Below are positions 25,151-33,894 of a stretch of 64,000 bases of DNA, piece by piece (position 1 is the first letter of the stretch; each line of letters starts with the position of its first letter). The stretch spans positions 28,395 to 92,394 of the forward strand of contig CAZABJ010000004.1 of NCBI GenBank assembly GCA_964483375.1, written 5' to 3'. Position numbers and translations under genes: made by a program. The notes below the pieces were generated by a model. It had not been told where the DNA came from and did no database searches. It saw only the letters and a list, made by a program, of their open reading frames with translations. The DNA comes from JAUIEH01 sp964483375. GTDB lineage: Bacteria; Pseudomonadota; Alphaproteobacteria; Caulobacterales; Maricaulaceae.

Positions 25151-26476
25151 ATGCGGCGAGCGGCGACCTACGACCAGCCGGCGCAAACGCGCGGGCCCAC
25201 AGTGGCGGATGCTGCGGCGTGGGGCGAGCACGCCTTCGTCGTCCTCGCCTTGTTGTTGTTCTCCGGCGCGCTGTTGCCGACCCTGTTCGCCTCGGCGGAA
25301 CGGCCGGAATCCTCAGCATTTCTCCGAATGCTTTGGCTGCCGGTCTATGCCGGCGCATTGATCGGTTTGGCCGCAAGGCCGCTCCGTTTCTTGTCGGCGG
25401 GCTTCCAGGCTTGGCTGCTCGTCATACCGGTGGCGATCGCGTTGGCGTCCGTCATGTGGGCGATCGATCCCGGCATCGCGCTGCGCCGCGCGATTGCGTT
25501 GGCGATGACCACGGCTTTCGGGATGTATCTCGCGGTCCGCTACGATTGGCGCGGGCTGGTTCAGATCCTGGCGGTGACTTTCGCCATTCTTGCGGTCGGC
25601 AACGCGCTGATTTCCGTCGGGCTCCCGTCGCTCGGCGTGCACCAAGACGTGAACGCCGGCGCTTGGAAGGGCATGTGGTTTGAGAAGAACACGCTCGGTG
25701 CGGAAATGGCCCGGGGCGCGCTTATTTTCGCCTGCGCGGCCCTGTACCGCCCCCAGCAGAAGTGGCTCTGGGGCGGTTTGCTGGTCCTTGCGGTCGCCTT
25801 GGTGATTTTGTCCCAGTCCAAGACCTCATTGCTGGCCTTGATGCTCGGTTTCGGCACGATGCTGGCCATTGGGACGCTGAGAACGGGCCCGGCCACGGCT
25901 TTGATGTTCGGCTATGCGGGGGTGTTGGGCGCGGCGTCGTTTCTCAGTTTCGTCCTGATCGCGCCGGAGGTCTTTTTCGGCCTGATGGGCAAAGACGTCA
26001 CCCTGACCGGGCGGACCCAGATCTGGACGATTTTGCTAGAGTTTCTCCAGGAGCGCTTTTGGCTCGGATACGGCTATCAGACCTTCTGGGAAGACCCTCT
26101 CGGCCCGGCCTTCTACGTTCGCGAGGCCACCCAGTGGAATGTCCCCACCGCCCATAACGGCTGGCTGGAGGTGGCGTTGTCCATCGGCGTGGTCGGCGCG
26201 GCGGTCTGCGCGCTGGGGCTGCTCGCGACCCTGGTGTTGGCCTTCATCCGCATCCCCCGCGGCAAAGACGTGTATCTTTGTTTGCCTTGGCTGATGCTGT
26301 TTTTGCTGTTCTCGATTTCCGAGAGTTCGATCCTAGAACGCAACAGTCTGACCTGGGTGATCTTCATTGCGCTCGCCACCAAGCTGATGGTGGGCGCGAA
26401 GGACGCATTGGAAGCCCCGCCTGCGCCTGGAATGCGGTCGCCCCGCCTGTCGCGACGCGCTGGTCCGTTCCGGTAG
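25151..26476 (+). CDS. hfsC: Polysaccharide polymerase, HfsC (Wzy/O-antigen ligase family)
   Basis: 441 residues, six bases after hfsB. Multi-pass inner-membrane protein with about ten hydrophobic segments. Wzy_C/O-antigen-ligase landmarks are GMWFEKNTLGAEMA, LTGRTQIW and the periplasmic AHNGWLEVAL, the last typical of WaaL/Wzy catalytic loops. It would polymerise flipped repeat units on undecaprenyl pyrophosphate. Last gene of the plus-strand hfsA-B-C operon, ending 3 bases from a convergent glycosyltransferase gene. Confidence 0.82.
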   Translation: MRRAATYDQPAQTRGPTVADAAAWGEHAFVVLALLLFSGALLPTLFASAERPESSAFLRMLWLPVYAGALIGLAARPLRFLSAGFQAWLLVIPVAIALASVMWAIDPGIALRRAIALAMTTAFGMYLAVRYDWRGLVQILAVTFAILAVGNALISVGLPSLGVHQDVNAGAWKGMWFEKNTLGAEMARGALIFACAALYRPQQKWLWGGLLVLAVALVILSQSKTSLLALMLGFGTMLAIGTLRTGPATALMFGYAGVLGAASFLSFVLIAPEVFFGLMGKDVTLTGRTQIWTILLEFLQERFWLGYGYQTFWEDPLGPAFYVREATQWNVPTAHNGWLEVALSIGVVGAAVCALGLLATLVLAFIRIPRGKDVYLCLPWLMLFLLFSISESSILERNSLTWVIFIALATKLMVGAKDALEAPPAPGMRSPRLSRRAGPFR

Positions 26477-26478
26477 CT

Positions 26479-27411
26479 TCAGCGCGGCTGACGCGCAGCG
26501 GCCCGGCCGTAAAAGCGAAACTCAAACATTGGCATCCAGAAGATCTTGCCCAGCCCTTTGACGGCTCGATCAAGCAGGGCGAGGCGCTGGGGCGCGCGGA
26601 TGATCCACGCGCCTGCCGCGGCAAGTCCGTAGCCGGCCGATTGCGCGAGCCCCACCCCCATCCAAAACGCCACCCCAAGATAATCGGCAGGTTTCGCCGC
26701 CGCGCAGGCTTGGCTTGGGCTTTGTCCGTAGGCGAAGCTTCTGCGAAGGATGTAGCGCAACCTCGCGCGAGAGGGCGGAACGACCTCCCAAACGCGCGCG
26801 CTCGGCGCCCAACCGAACCGAGCGCCGGCGCGCAAAAGCGGGGCGAACAGATAGTCGTCTTCTCCGCCGATTTCATTGGCGCGCGCATCGAACGGTTCTG
26901 GAGGCAAGCCCAGGGCCTGCCTGTCGAGAAGGCAGTTTCCGCATCCGTAAAAATCATCAAGCAGCCGCTCTTCGTCGCCCGCGTCACGGGAGAAGAAGTC
27001 GCTGAGAAAGCCTGCGTGCGCATGGTCGGGATCGGGCAGTCGCGCGACGACGCGGCCGAAGACGATGGGGGCGTCGAGCCGCGTGTGGGCGGCTAGCAGC
27101 TCGCTCAGCCAATTCGGGTCGGCGATTTCGTCATCGTCGAGAAAGGCGATTTTCGGCGCCCGGGCGACCCTAAGCGCTGCATTGCGGGCGTTGGCCACGC
27201 CCGGTTGCGGCTCGCTCAGCCCCGTAAACGGTATCGGCGCTTCCGCCCGCAACATCTCGATGGCGTCGGCGGCGGAATTGTCGGGACAATTGTCGACGAC
27301 CACCAGCTCGTAAGCGACGTCCGCCATCCCGGTTTGCGCGAAGGCCGAGCGCGCGGCGGTCAGAAGCTGGTCGGGCCGCCGGAATGTCGGGATGACCACG
27401 GAGAGCTGCAT
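26479..27411 (-). CDS. Glycosyltransferase family 2 (holdfast locus)
   Basis: 310 residues from the ATG at 27411, which overlaps the deacetylase stop (TGATG). GT-A fold: MQLSVVIPTFRRPDQ at the start, VVVDNCPDNS, and the DXD-like FLDDDEIADPNWLSE near residue 100. A C-terminal hydrophobic stretch (about 255-285) suggests membrane association. Candidate HfsG or HfsL equivalent; which one cannot be decided by eye. Last gene of the minus-strand flippase-GT2-deacetylase-GT2 operon. Confidence 0.82.
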   Translation of the reverse strand: MQLSVVIPTFRRPDQLLTAARSAFAQTGMADVAYELVVVDNCPDNSAADAIEMLRAEAPIPFTGLSEPQPGVANARNAALRVARAPKIAFLDDDEIADPNWLSELLAAHTRLDAPIVFGRVVARLPDPDHAHAGFLSDFFSRDAGDEERLLDDFYGCGNCLLDRQALGLPPEPFDARANEIGGEDDYLFAPLLRAGARFGWAPSARVWEVVPPSRARLRYILRRSFAYGQSPSQACAAAKPADYLGVAFWMGVGLAQSAGYGLAAAGAWIIRAPQRLALLDRAVKGLGKIFWMPMFEFRFYGRAAARQPR

Positions 27412-28181
27412 CACGCCGCCCTCGCCAGAATGTCCCGGGCGGCTTCGCCCATGGTTTTGACCGCTGCGCCTGAGGCCGTCACCGCGTCCACCACGCGATA
27501 GAGTTCGCTCGGACGCGCGCCCCATTCGCTTGGGTTTTCGCGCACGTCATGAAGATAGAGCACCAGCCATCCGCCGGTTTTTTGGGCGCGCTCCAACAGT
27601 CTCAGCGCCCGCTTTACGCCGAACTCCCCGCCGTCCAGTCCCACGGCGAGCACATAGCCGCAGTCGACGGTTCGCTGATTGAGGCCGGGCGCGACGCTGC
27701 GGAGGGTGTCGAAGCGGGGCGTCAAATAGCGCTTGGCCGCAAGTGAGGATTGCCCAAAGGGAAAGGCGAACGAGCGCAACGGCGCGCCATGTCCCATCGC
27801 TGCGATCGCTTGAGCGTTGCGCGCCAGTTCGTTTTCAATTTGCGCGGTCGACGCTTCAGCGCAGTCGAGGTGGCTGTAGGTGTGGCATCCGATTTCATGG
27901 CCGCGTTCGGCCAGCCCCAGAAGGTCGCTGGGCTCGAACAGCGCGCCGAGATGGTTTTCCTGTCCCGCAAACCCCGCGGCGCAGTAATAGGTTCCGCGAA
28001 AGCCCGCGGCTTCGAGGATCGCAGCGCCCTCATCGGCGGCGGATCGGGGAAAGTCGTCGAACGTAATCGACACGGTCGGCCGTTCGCCGCGGATTGGCGC
28101 CGGCGTCCGGGCGGCGTAGCGCACCAAGCGGCGCTGGACTTTGCCCAATAGGCCGCCGCCATCGTGGTAAGCGTCACTCAT
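27411..28181 (-). CDS. hfsH: Polysaccharide deacetylase, HfsH type
   Basis: 256 residues from the ATG at 28181, overlapping the upstream gene by 4 bases. Carbohydrate esterase 4 (NodB) domain. Motif 1 is ITFDDFPRS (catalytic base and metal Asp pair), motif 2 is HTYSHLDC (the two metal His), motif 3 is RSFAFPFG, and LHDV near the C-terminus supplies the last His. In Caulobacter HfsH removes acetyl groups from holdfast N-acetylglucosamine, affecting adhesion. No signal peptide is seen, which agrees with a cytoplasmic site of action for HfsH. The first 35 residues precede the domain. Confidence 0.86.
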   Translation of the reverse strand: MSDAYHDGGGLLGKVQRRLVRYAARTPAPIRGERPTVSITFDDFPRSAADEGAAILEAAGFRGTYYCAAGFAGQENHLGALFEPSDLLGLAERGHEIGCHTYSHLDCAEASTAQIENELARNAQAIAAMGHGAPLRSFAFPFGQSSLAAKRYLTPRFDTLRSVAPGLNQRTVDCGYVLAVGLDGGEFGVKRALRLLERAQKTGGWLVLYLHDVRENPSEWGARPSELYRVVDAVTASGAAVKTMGEAARDILARAA

Positions 28182-29140
28182 GTGAGGGCTTCTCCATACC
28201 AGCTGGCGCGCCACAGCTTCAGCGCCAGCACCCGTGCGGTCATGGGCGTCATGCCGTAGCGATCGCGCGCGAGCGCGGCGAATAGGGGGCGAAGCGCCCG
28301 CGCCGCCGGCGCGCGTGAGAGGGCGCGGGCGACTTTGAAGCTGGGCAACGCCTGAGCGAGGTCGGGGTGACGCTCGACGAAACGGCGAAAATTCGGGGCG
28401 GACTTCTGGAACTTGGACAAGAGCTTGTCCGGGCTTTCAAGGCCCAGATGGGTCGCGGTGTTGTCCACATGCCGAATGGGGGTCAGCTGGGCTACGCGGG
28501 CGGCCCATTCCACGTCCTCCCAGCCCCATCCTGCGAACCCGTCGTCAAACGGCGCGGCTTCGAGAATGTCCCGGCGCACCATTAGGTTGCTCGTGTAGAC
28601 GAATTTTGCGGGCTGCTCGTCCCTCACCATAGCGGGCGGGCATTCGGAGGAGGCCGAAAACGCCCGGTGCAGCGCAGTCTCGCGAGAGCGCGGGGCGCGA
28701 TCCACCGAAAAGCCGCCAAAGGCCACGCCGGGGTCTTCGGTTTCGATCAGCGACACCCATCGCGCCAAGAAGTGCGGGCTGTCTGGCAGCATGTCGGCGT
28801 CCAGAAACAGGACATGGCGTCCGCGCGCCTCCGCGAAGAGCCTGTTGCGGGCGACGGAGCGTCCGCGATTGACCTGGTCGGACAGGAGCGCAACGGGGCA
28901 GGGCGCGTCTTCGACGAGCGCGGCAAGACGCTGCAGCAGCGCGTAGTCGCCTGTTCCATCGTCATACAGAATAATTTCCACCGAGTTCGGATCGGGGCCC
29001 CCGCCCAGTTCTTCGCCCAACGCAAGCAAGAGCGGGGCGGGGTCGTCGCCCTTAAACGGGGTCAACACCGACAAGTCGGGCTCGGCGTCAGTGATGCTGG
29101 CGCTGCGCCAGCATGCGAGGATGTCGGCATGCACCGTCAT
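28178..29140 (-). CDS. Glycosyltransferase family 2 with galactosyltransferase-like C-terminus
   Basis: 320 residues from the ATG at 29140, overlapping the flippase stop by 4 bases. GT-A core with SVLTPFKGDD and the metal motif FLDADMLPDSP near residue 110; the acceptor-side motif GWGWEDVEWAARV (about 215) is typical of Glyco_transf_7C. No membrane segment. Member of the holdfast operon; may correspond to HfsG or HfsL. Translationally coupled at both ends. Confidence 0.8.
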   Translation of the reverse strand: MTVHADILACWRSASITDAEPDLSVLTPFKGDDPAPLLLALGEELGGGPDPNSVEIILYDDGTGDYALLQRLAALVEDAPCPVALLSDQVNRGRSVARNRLFAEARGRHVLFLDADMLPDSPHFLARWVSLIETEDPGVAFGGFSVDRAPRSRETALHRAFSASSECPPAMVRDEQPAKFVYTSNLMVRRDILEAAPFDDGFAGWGWEDVEWAARVAQLTPIRHVDNTATHLGLESPDKLLSKFQKSAPNFRRFVERHPDLAQALPSFKVARALSRAPAARALRPLFAALARDRYGMTPMTARVLALKLWRASWYGEALT

Positions 29141-30453
29141 GAAGCCTCCGCAGAGCGTAGCTGGCCGCGCAGTTCCGTGAGCCAGGCGCGGCAACCGCCA
29201 ATGTCGAGCGCGAGGGCGGCGAGGCCGTAAACCGTCGCTCCCGTCCCGGCTTTAAGCAAAAGCTCGACCACTGCGAGGTCGGGGAGGCTGGGCATCAGCC
29301 GCACGCCAAGCGCCATAAGGCCGCAGGCGACGAGGGCCTTGCCAAGCGTCAGCCAGGGCAAGGGCAGCGGGAAGAGCCGCCGGCCCCAAACCGCGCACAG
29401 CGTGATTCCGACGGCATAGGCCGCAACCGTCGCCCAGACCGCGCCCATAATCCCGTAAAGCGGGATCCACCAGAGATTGAGCCCGACATTCAGCGCTGCG
29501 GGCGCCGCCATGGACAGCGCCATCTGGCCTGAGCGGTTCGCCAGCAAGAAGGACTGGTGGATGTAGTATGTCATCACACCGTTGAGAAAGCCCGCAAAGG
29601 CGATGGGCGGGATGACCCTGATCGCATCAGCGCGATAGCTTTCCTCAAGCATCACCGTNNNNNNNNNNNNNNNNNNNNNNNNNNNNNNNNNNNNNNNNNN
29701 NNNNNNNNNNNNNNNNNNNNNNNNNNNNNNNNNNNNNNNNNNNNNNNNNNNNNNNNNNCGGTCCGCCACCGCGAGGGTTTCTTCGAAGAACAACGACGCC
29801 GAAACCGCCCCGCCATAGCCGAACATGACCTTGAGCCGTCCCAAATCCGGGCGTCCCGGTTTGGCGCGGCGCAGCATGGAGGGAAGGTCGACGAGCGCGA
29901 CGATCAGAGCTGCAACGAAGAGCCCCCCGATCGGTCCCGCGCCCTGAAGGTCCGTGGCGAGGACCAGAGCGACCCCGAGGAGAAAGCCGAACAGGGTTTG
30001 AGTGGTCTGCAGCGCTGAAACGCGGGCGACCTCTCGCGCCGCCCGGCGGGCCTCAAGAGAGAGGCGCTGCACCCCGCTGACGACGATGACGCCGAAAGCA
30101 AAGCCCAACAGCGCGCCCCAATCGCCCGTCACGCCGGAGGCGTGCGCGATGATGAGCGCGCCGCCGCCAAGCGCTGCAAGCGCTGCGGTGACGGCGGCCG
30201 CTGCGGCGAAGGCGGTGGCGAGGTCTTGGGCGACGTCGCCGCGTTCCTCGGCCATGGCGTAGCGCCGCGCCACTGCGGCTTCGAGCCATGTGAAGAACGT
30301 CTGATGGATAAGCGCGAGCGCAGAGATCGCGAGCGCGTAGCGGCCGTATTCAGAGGGCTCTAGCAGCCGGGTCAGGATGAACACGCCGCCGAAACCGACA
30401 AGCGCGTTGGCGGCGTGAGCCGGCACGTAGCCGAGGAGATGTCTCAGCAACAT
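29137..30453 (-). CDS. hfsF: Polysaccharide flippase, HfsF (Wzx) type, interrupted by sequence gap
   Basis: The ATG at 30453 has AAGGAG seven bases upstream and is preferred over a start nine codons earlier. Multi-pass MATE/Wzx-like protein: the N-terminus LLGYVPAHAANALVGFGGVFIL and TRLLEPSEYGRYAL are classic Polysacc_synt features. It reads through to FGYGGAVSASLFFEETLAVAD, then hits 100 Ns, and resumes at TVMLEESYRADAIRV to a normal C-terminus. Both halves are open in compatible frames. Visible length (about 405 residues) is short for Wzx, so the gap probably hides roughly two to four helices. First gene of the coupled minus-strand operon. Confidence 0.78.
   Translation of the reverse strand: MLLRHLLGYVPAHAANALVGFGGVFILTRLLEPSEYGRYALAISALALIHQTFFTWLEAAVARRYAMAEERGDVAQDLATAFAAAAAVTAALAALGGGALIIAHASGVTGDWGALLGFAFGVIVVSGVQRLSLEARRAAREVARVSALQTTQTLFGFLLGVALVLATDLQGAGPIGGLFVAALIVALVDLPSMLRRAKPGRPDLGRLKVMFGYGGAVSASLFFEETLAVADXXXXXXXXXXXXXXXXXXXXXXXXXXXXXXXXXXTVMLEESYRADAIRVIPPIAFAGFLNGVMTYYIHQSFLLANRSGQMALSMAAPAALNVGLNLWWIPLYGIMGAVWATVAAYAVGITLCAVWGRRLFPLPLPWLTLGKALVACGLMALGVRLMPSLPDLAVVELLLKAGTGATVYGLAALALDIGGCRAWLTELRGQLRSAEAS
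29659..29758. other. Assembly gap of 100 N
   Basis: Exactly 100 undetermined bases inside the flippase gene. The round number is the usual placeholder for a gap of unknown size, so all coordinates to its right are nominal. It is not a biological feature. Confidence 0.97.
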
Positions 30454-30544
30454 CACGCCGCTCCTTATACGGAAAAACATCCGTTGTTTACTCGAGTGCG
30501 CCTACAGTCGCATGCGAATTCTTGCAGCGAGGTTCAGATCCGCG

Positions 30545-31630
30545 ATGGTGATCGAGATCAAATCGCCCGCCGCCTTGAATGAGGCGGAACGCAAAGCGTG
30601 GGCCGCGATCAGGACGGCCTCGCCGGGACTGCGCAGCCCCTATTTCGGTCTCGGTTTCATCGAAGAAGCCGCCGCGGTTCGGCCGCGCGCGCGCGTCGCG
30701 GTGATGCGGTGCGAGGCGGGCGAGATCGTAGGGTTCTTGCCCTATCAAGCGGACCCCTTAGGCTTCGCCAGGCCTGTCGCCGGGCCCATGTCCGACGCCA
30801 ATGGCTTCCTTGTCGCCCCTGAGACCGACGTCGACGTCCATGCCGTGATGCGGGCCGCGCGATTGGGCGTGTTCGCCTTCACCTTCGCTCCGGGGGGCCA
30901 ACGCGCCTTGGGCCGGTTCGCCCGCCAGCGGTTCGGCGGCCATGTGGTGGATCTAAGCCAGGGCGCGGAGGACTACTTCGCGAAGCGGCGCGCCAAGCAT
31001 GGCAACATGTTTAAGAACTTGCCGCGCAAGCGGCGGAAGCTTGAGCGGGAGTGGGGCGAGTTGGTCTTTCGGGTCGACGACCGTCGGCCTGAGGCGTTCA
31101 AGACCCTCTTGGCGTGGAAAAGCGCGCAATACGCTGCATCGGGACATTTCGACGTATTCAGCGTCACCTGGACGCGGGCCCTGCTTCAGAGGCTTTGGGC
31201 CCGCAGCCCCGCCGCGCCGCCCTATGGGATTTTCTCCACCCTCGAAGCGGGCGGACGGCTGGTCGCCGCCCATTTCGGCATGATCGAAGGGGCGGTCTGG
31301 CATTACTGGTTCCCCGCCTATGACGTGGAGGCGCAGACCTTCAGCCCGGGGCAGATCCTTTTGTCGTCGATGATCGAAGCCGCCGAGGCGCTCGGGGTGA
31401 GCGAGGTGCATCTGGGGGCGGGCGACAACCGATATAAGCGGGAGTTCTCCAGCTATGAGGCGGCGCTGATGTCGGGGGTCGCGCATGCGCCGTCGCCCGC
31501 CGCTTTCGGCTGGCGGGCGGCTTCGCTTGCGGCGCGGAGTTGGCGCGGGGCGCCGGTGGGGCGTGTCGCTGAGCTGCCCGGGCGGGCCCTGCGCCGGCTC
31601 GACCGGATCGTCGGCTTTCGGGTCGGCTAG
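30545..31630 (+). CDS. hfsK: GNAT/FemAB-type N-acyltransferase, HfsK type
   Basis: 361 residues from the ATG at 30545; an ATG at 30512 adds 11 residues and is possible. Contains the Acetyltransf_6 (FemAB/CelD-like) domain at about 150-300: FAKRRAKHGNMFKNLPRKRRKLERE, then LVAAHFGMIEGAVWHYWFPAYD and GAGDNRYKREFSSYE. HfsK in Caulobacter is an N-acyltransferase that modifies the holdfast polysaccharide and affects cohesion. Here it is divergent from the flippase operon and convergent with hfsE. Cytoplasmic, no signal peptide. Confidence 0.8.
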   Translation: MVIEIKSPAALNEAERKAWAAIRTASPGLRSPYFGLGFIEEAAAVRPRARVAVMRCEAGEIVGFLPYQADPLGFARPVAGPMSDANGFLVAPETDVDVHAVMRAARLGVFAFTFAPGGQRALGRFARQRFGGHVVDLSQGAEDYFAKRRAKHGNMFKNLPRKRRKLEREWGELVFRVDDRRPEAFKTLLAWKSAQYAASGHFDVFSVTWTRALLQRLWARSPAAPPYGIFSTLEAGGRLVAAHFGMIEGAVWHYWFPAYDVEAQTFSPGQILLSSMIEAAEALGVSEVHLGAGDNRYKREFSSYEAALMSGVAHAPSPAAFGWRAASLAARSWRGAPVGRVAELPGRALRRLDRIVGFRVG

Positions 31631-31650
31631 CGTTTCCCGCGGCGCGACGG

Positions 31651-33168
31651 TCAGCGCGTATTTTTGGCGTCGCCCAACAACGCCGGGGCGGTGCGCAGCA
31701 TGATCCAGAGATCAAACCAAAACGAGGCGCGCTCGATGTAATCGATGTCGAGCGCGATGCGCCGACGCACCTCGTCAGGGGTGTGCACGGGCCCGCGCGA
31801 GCCGTTGACCTGCGCCCAGCCCGTCAGCCCCGGTTTCACCCGGTGGCGGTGGGCGTACTGGGCCACAATGCTCGCGGTGGACACATCCCCTGTGCGCATG
31901 TCCACCGCGTGCGGCCGGGGTCCGACAAGGGACATTTCGCCTTTGATGACGTTGATGAGCTGAGGCAGCTCATCAAGGCTCGTTTTGCGCAGAATGCCGC
32001 CGATGCGCGTCACGCGCGGATCGTTTTTCGTCACTTGTTTGGTGGGCCCGCTATGCACGCGCATGGATCGGAACTTCCACACCTCGATGACCTGATTGTT
32101 GAAGCCGTGCCGTGCCTGCTTGAAGATGACCGGGCCGGGGCTGGAGAGCTTAACCGCCAGCGCGCACGCCGCCATGATGGGGGCGAAGGCGATGAGCATC
32201 ACCGTGCCGATCACCAGGTCCTGGGCGCGCTTGGCCGCGATGCGGCGCTCGTCATAGGGCCGGCCGGAGACGGTGGCGAGCGGCGTGTCTGCGACCTGAG
32301 AGAGAAGCGTCGTTTCAGGCTCAAGCTCTTCGAGATCGATCATCAGAGCGACGGCGTTGGGCAGCATGCGGAGCTGCGCGACCACTTCGCTCACCCGCTG
32401 AGGCGCGGTGTTCGTGACCGCCACGATGATTTTGTCCACATGCGGAAGGTCTCGCCAGGTGAACAAGTCCTCGATATCGCCCAAGACGGGGACGTCGCCG
32501 ATCACGTCGGGCGAGCGCGCGCCCCGGTCTTCGAAGACGCCAATGATGTTGACGTCTCTGGTGCGCGCATTGGCTTCGATGAGCCGGCGCGCATTCACCG
32601 TGGCGCCGACAATAACGACGTTTTGCGCAAGCCGTCCTGCGCGCGCCCATCGGTTCAACAGCCAAAGCGCGAAGGCGTGGGTGACGGCGAGTGCGGCGGC
32701 GGACGCGAACAGCATCGCGCCGAACCCCGCCAGCGTGCGGCTTGCGGTGTCGAACGGCGAGATCGCAATCGCTATCAACACCCCCGCGAGGGCCACCCCC
32801 CCTAAGACCTTCAGATGATGCCGCCAAAGCGTTTCTGCGCGAGAGAAGCGATAGCCCCCCAGCGCCCAGACCCCCCAGGCGATGAGAACCCCGCCCGCAA
32901 TGAAGGGAAAGGCCAGCCGCAAGGGCGTTTCAATGAGGGTGTCAGGGCTTGCGACATGCAGGCAGACCAGACTGATCGCGGCGATCAGCGTCAAGTCGAC
33001 GAGTTGAAACAGCGTGGCGACAAACGGGCCGTTGATCCGCTTGGCTTGCGGCAGCGCCGCGCCGGAACGAGCGTGTTCGACGTCGTCTTGGCGGTCGGGA
33101 CGGCGAAACGAGGTGACGATCGCGTCGGCGAGCCTTGGGGAGTTCTTTGCCGTATCTAGGTTCGCCAT
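31651..33168 (-). CDS. hfsE: Polyprenyl-phosphate hexose-1-phosphate transferase, HfsE type
   Basis: 505 residues. Initiating phosphoglycosyl transferase that loads the first sugar phosphate on undecaprenyl phosphate. N-terminal half: four to five membrane segments (about 50-170). Middle: CoA_binding_3 nucleotide-binding-like domain (NVVIVGATVNARRLIE ...). C-terminal half: Bac_transf catalytic domain with the re-entrant helix (IGTVMLIAFAPIMAACALAV), KFRSMRV, LRKTSLDELPQLINVIKGEMS and VGPRP, then PGLTGWAQVNGSRG. Complete. The upstream tRNA side has a 274-base gap that must contain its promoter. Confidence 0.88.
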   Translation of the reverse strand: MANLDTAKNSPRLADAIVTSFRRPDRQDDVEHARSGAALPQAKRINGPFVATLFQLVDLTLIAAISLVCLHVASPDTLIETPLRLAFPFIAGGVLIAWGVWALGGYRFSRAETLWRHHLKVLGGVALAGVLIAIAISPFDTASRTLAGFGAMLFASAAALAVTHAFALWLLNRWARAGRLAQNVVIVGATVNARRLIEANARTRDVNIIGVFEDRGARSPDVIGDVPVLGDIEDLFTWRDLPHVDKIIVAVTNTAPQRVSEVVAQLRMLPNAVALMIDLEELEPETTLLSQVADTPLATVSGRPYDERRIAAKRAQDLVIGTVMLIAFAPIMAACALAVKLSSPGPVIFKQARHGFNNQVIEVWKFRSMRVHSGPTKQVTKNDPRVTRIGGILRKTSLDELPQLINVIKGEMSLVGPRPHAVDMRTGDVSTASIVAQYAHRHRVKPGLTGWAQVNGSRGPVHTPDEVRRRIALDIDYIERASFWFDLWIMLRTAPALLGDAKNTR

Positions 33169-33388
33169 CGCCCGGTCATTCGCCCCTGTTAAGACTGACT
33201 TGTCATAGCGGGCTTAGGAAAATGCCGGGTTAAAGTTGTTTTACGGGGTGCACGAAACTTCGCGTTGAGAGCGAGGAACATGTAGCGCGCGTCAGGGGAG
33301 GCGCTTCGCCTTTCGTTTGGTTCGTCGGAGGATTTCAGCGCCTGCGCGCGGCGGGGCGTCCGCCGCTCCGCCGGCGTTTCGCCCTATT

Positions 33389-33417
33389 GGACAGCCTGGC
33401 GACGCCGCGCTATAAGC
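33389..33417 (+). promoter_or_regulatory. Promoter of tRNA-Ser
   Basis: TGGACA at 33389-33394 and TATAAG at 33412-33417, each five of six consensus bases, are separated by exactly 17 bases. They lie 25 bases ahead of the tRNA 5' end. Very good sigma-70-type match for a stable-RNA gene. Confidence 0.65.
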
Positions 33418-33442
33418 CCGCTCCCTTGCAAAACAAGGGCCT

Positions 33443-33532
33443 GGAGAGGTGGCCGAGTGGTCGAAGGCGCTCCCCTGCTAAGGGAGTATACGTTAACGCG
33501 TATCGAGGGTTCGAATCCCTTCCTCTCCGCCA
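33443..33532 (+). tRNA. tRNA-Ser (anticodon GCU)
   Basis: Acceptor stem GGAGAGG (33443-33449) pairs with CCTCTCC (33522-33528), then discriminator G and an encoded CCA (33530-33532). The anticodon GCT is at 33477-33479 in loop CTGCTAA, closed by TCCCC and GGGA. A long variable arm (about 33486-33504, ATACG...CGTAT) marks a class II tRNA, and the T-loop is GGTTCGAATCC. It reads AGC and AGU codons. It separates the holdfast locus from the second exopolysaccharide locus. Confidence 0.97.
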
Positions 33533-33894
33533 GCGGCATTTGGTTCGATTGAAACAAGCGGCTGAGTGTAGCTGAGGGCCTTTTTGGCGGGGTCTGCTTA
33601 CCAATGGGCGATTGAGCGGCCGCGTTGCGGGCTGGGTTTGGCGTTCTGCGGCTTGTTGGACAGCTCGTCGCCAGCGCGCTTGAAGCGGTTCGACGACGGG
33701 TCACCGCTTCCGCCTGCAGTCGAATCCGCGCTCCATGGCGTCGCGTGAGCCCCATCTGACTGAGCGCCCTAGGGGAGCCGACCATGGGTGAGATCAACGC
33801 GGTTTGCTCAGGCGGGGGGAAACGCCAGACAGCGCTCTTAGACAGAAGACATCACCGGGAGCCTGCGGTTGGCCGTTGTTCTGGCCGGACAGGG
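33533..33894. other. Intergenic region after tRNA-Ser, no gene seen
   Basis: About 360 bases between tRNA-Ser and the convergent glycosyltransferase gene. No coding frame with family resemblance, no integrase and no second copy of the tRNA 3' end. There is no clear intrinsic terminator for the tRNA; a short T-run near 33583 lacks a good stem. Confidence 0.5.

Noticed and set aside
33443..33894. Integrated element at tRNA-Ser with attachment repeat
   Set aside because: No integrase gene and no second copy of the tRNA 3' end was found in the window.
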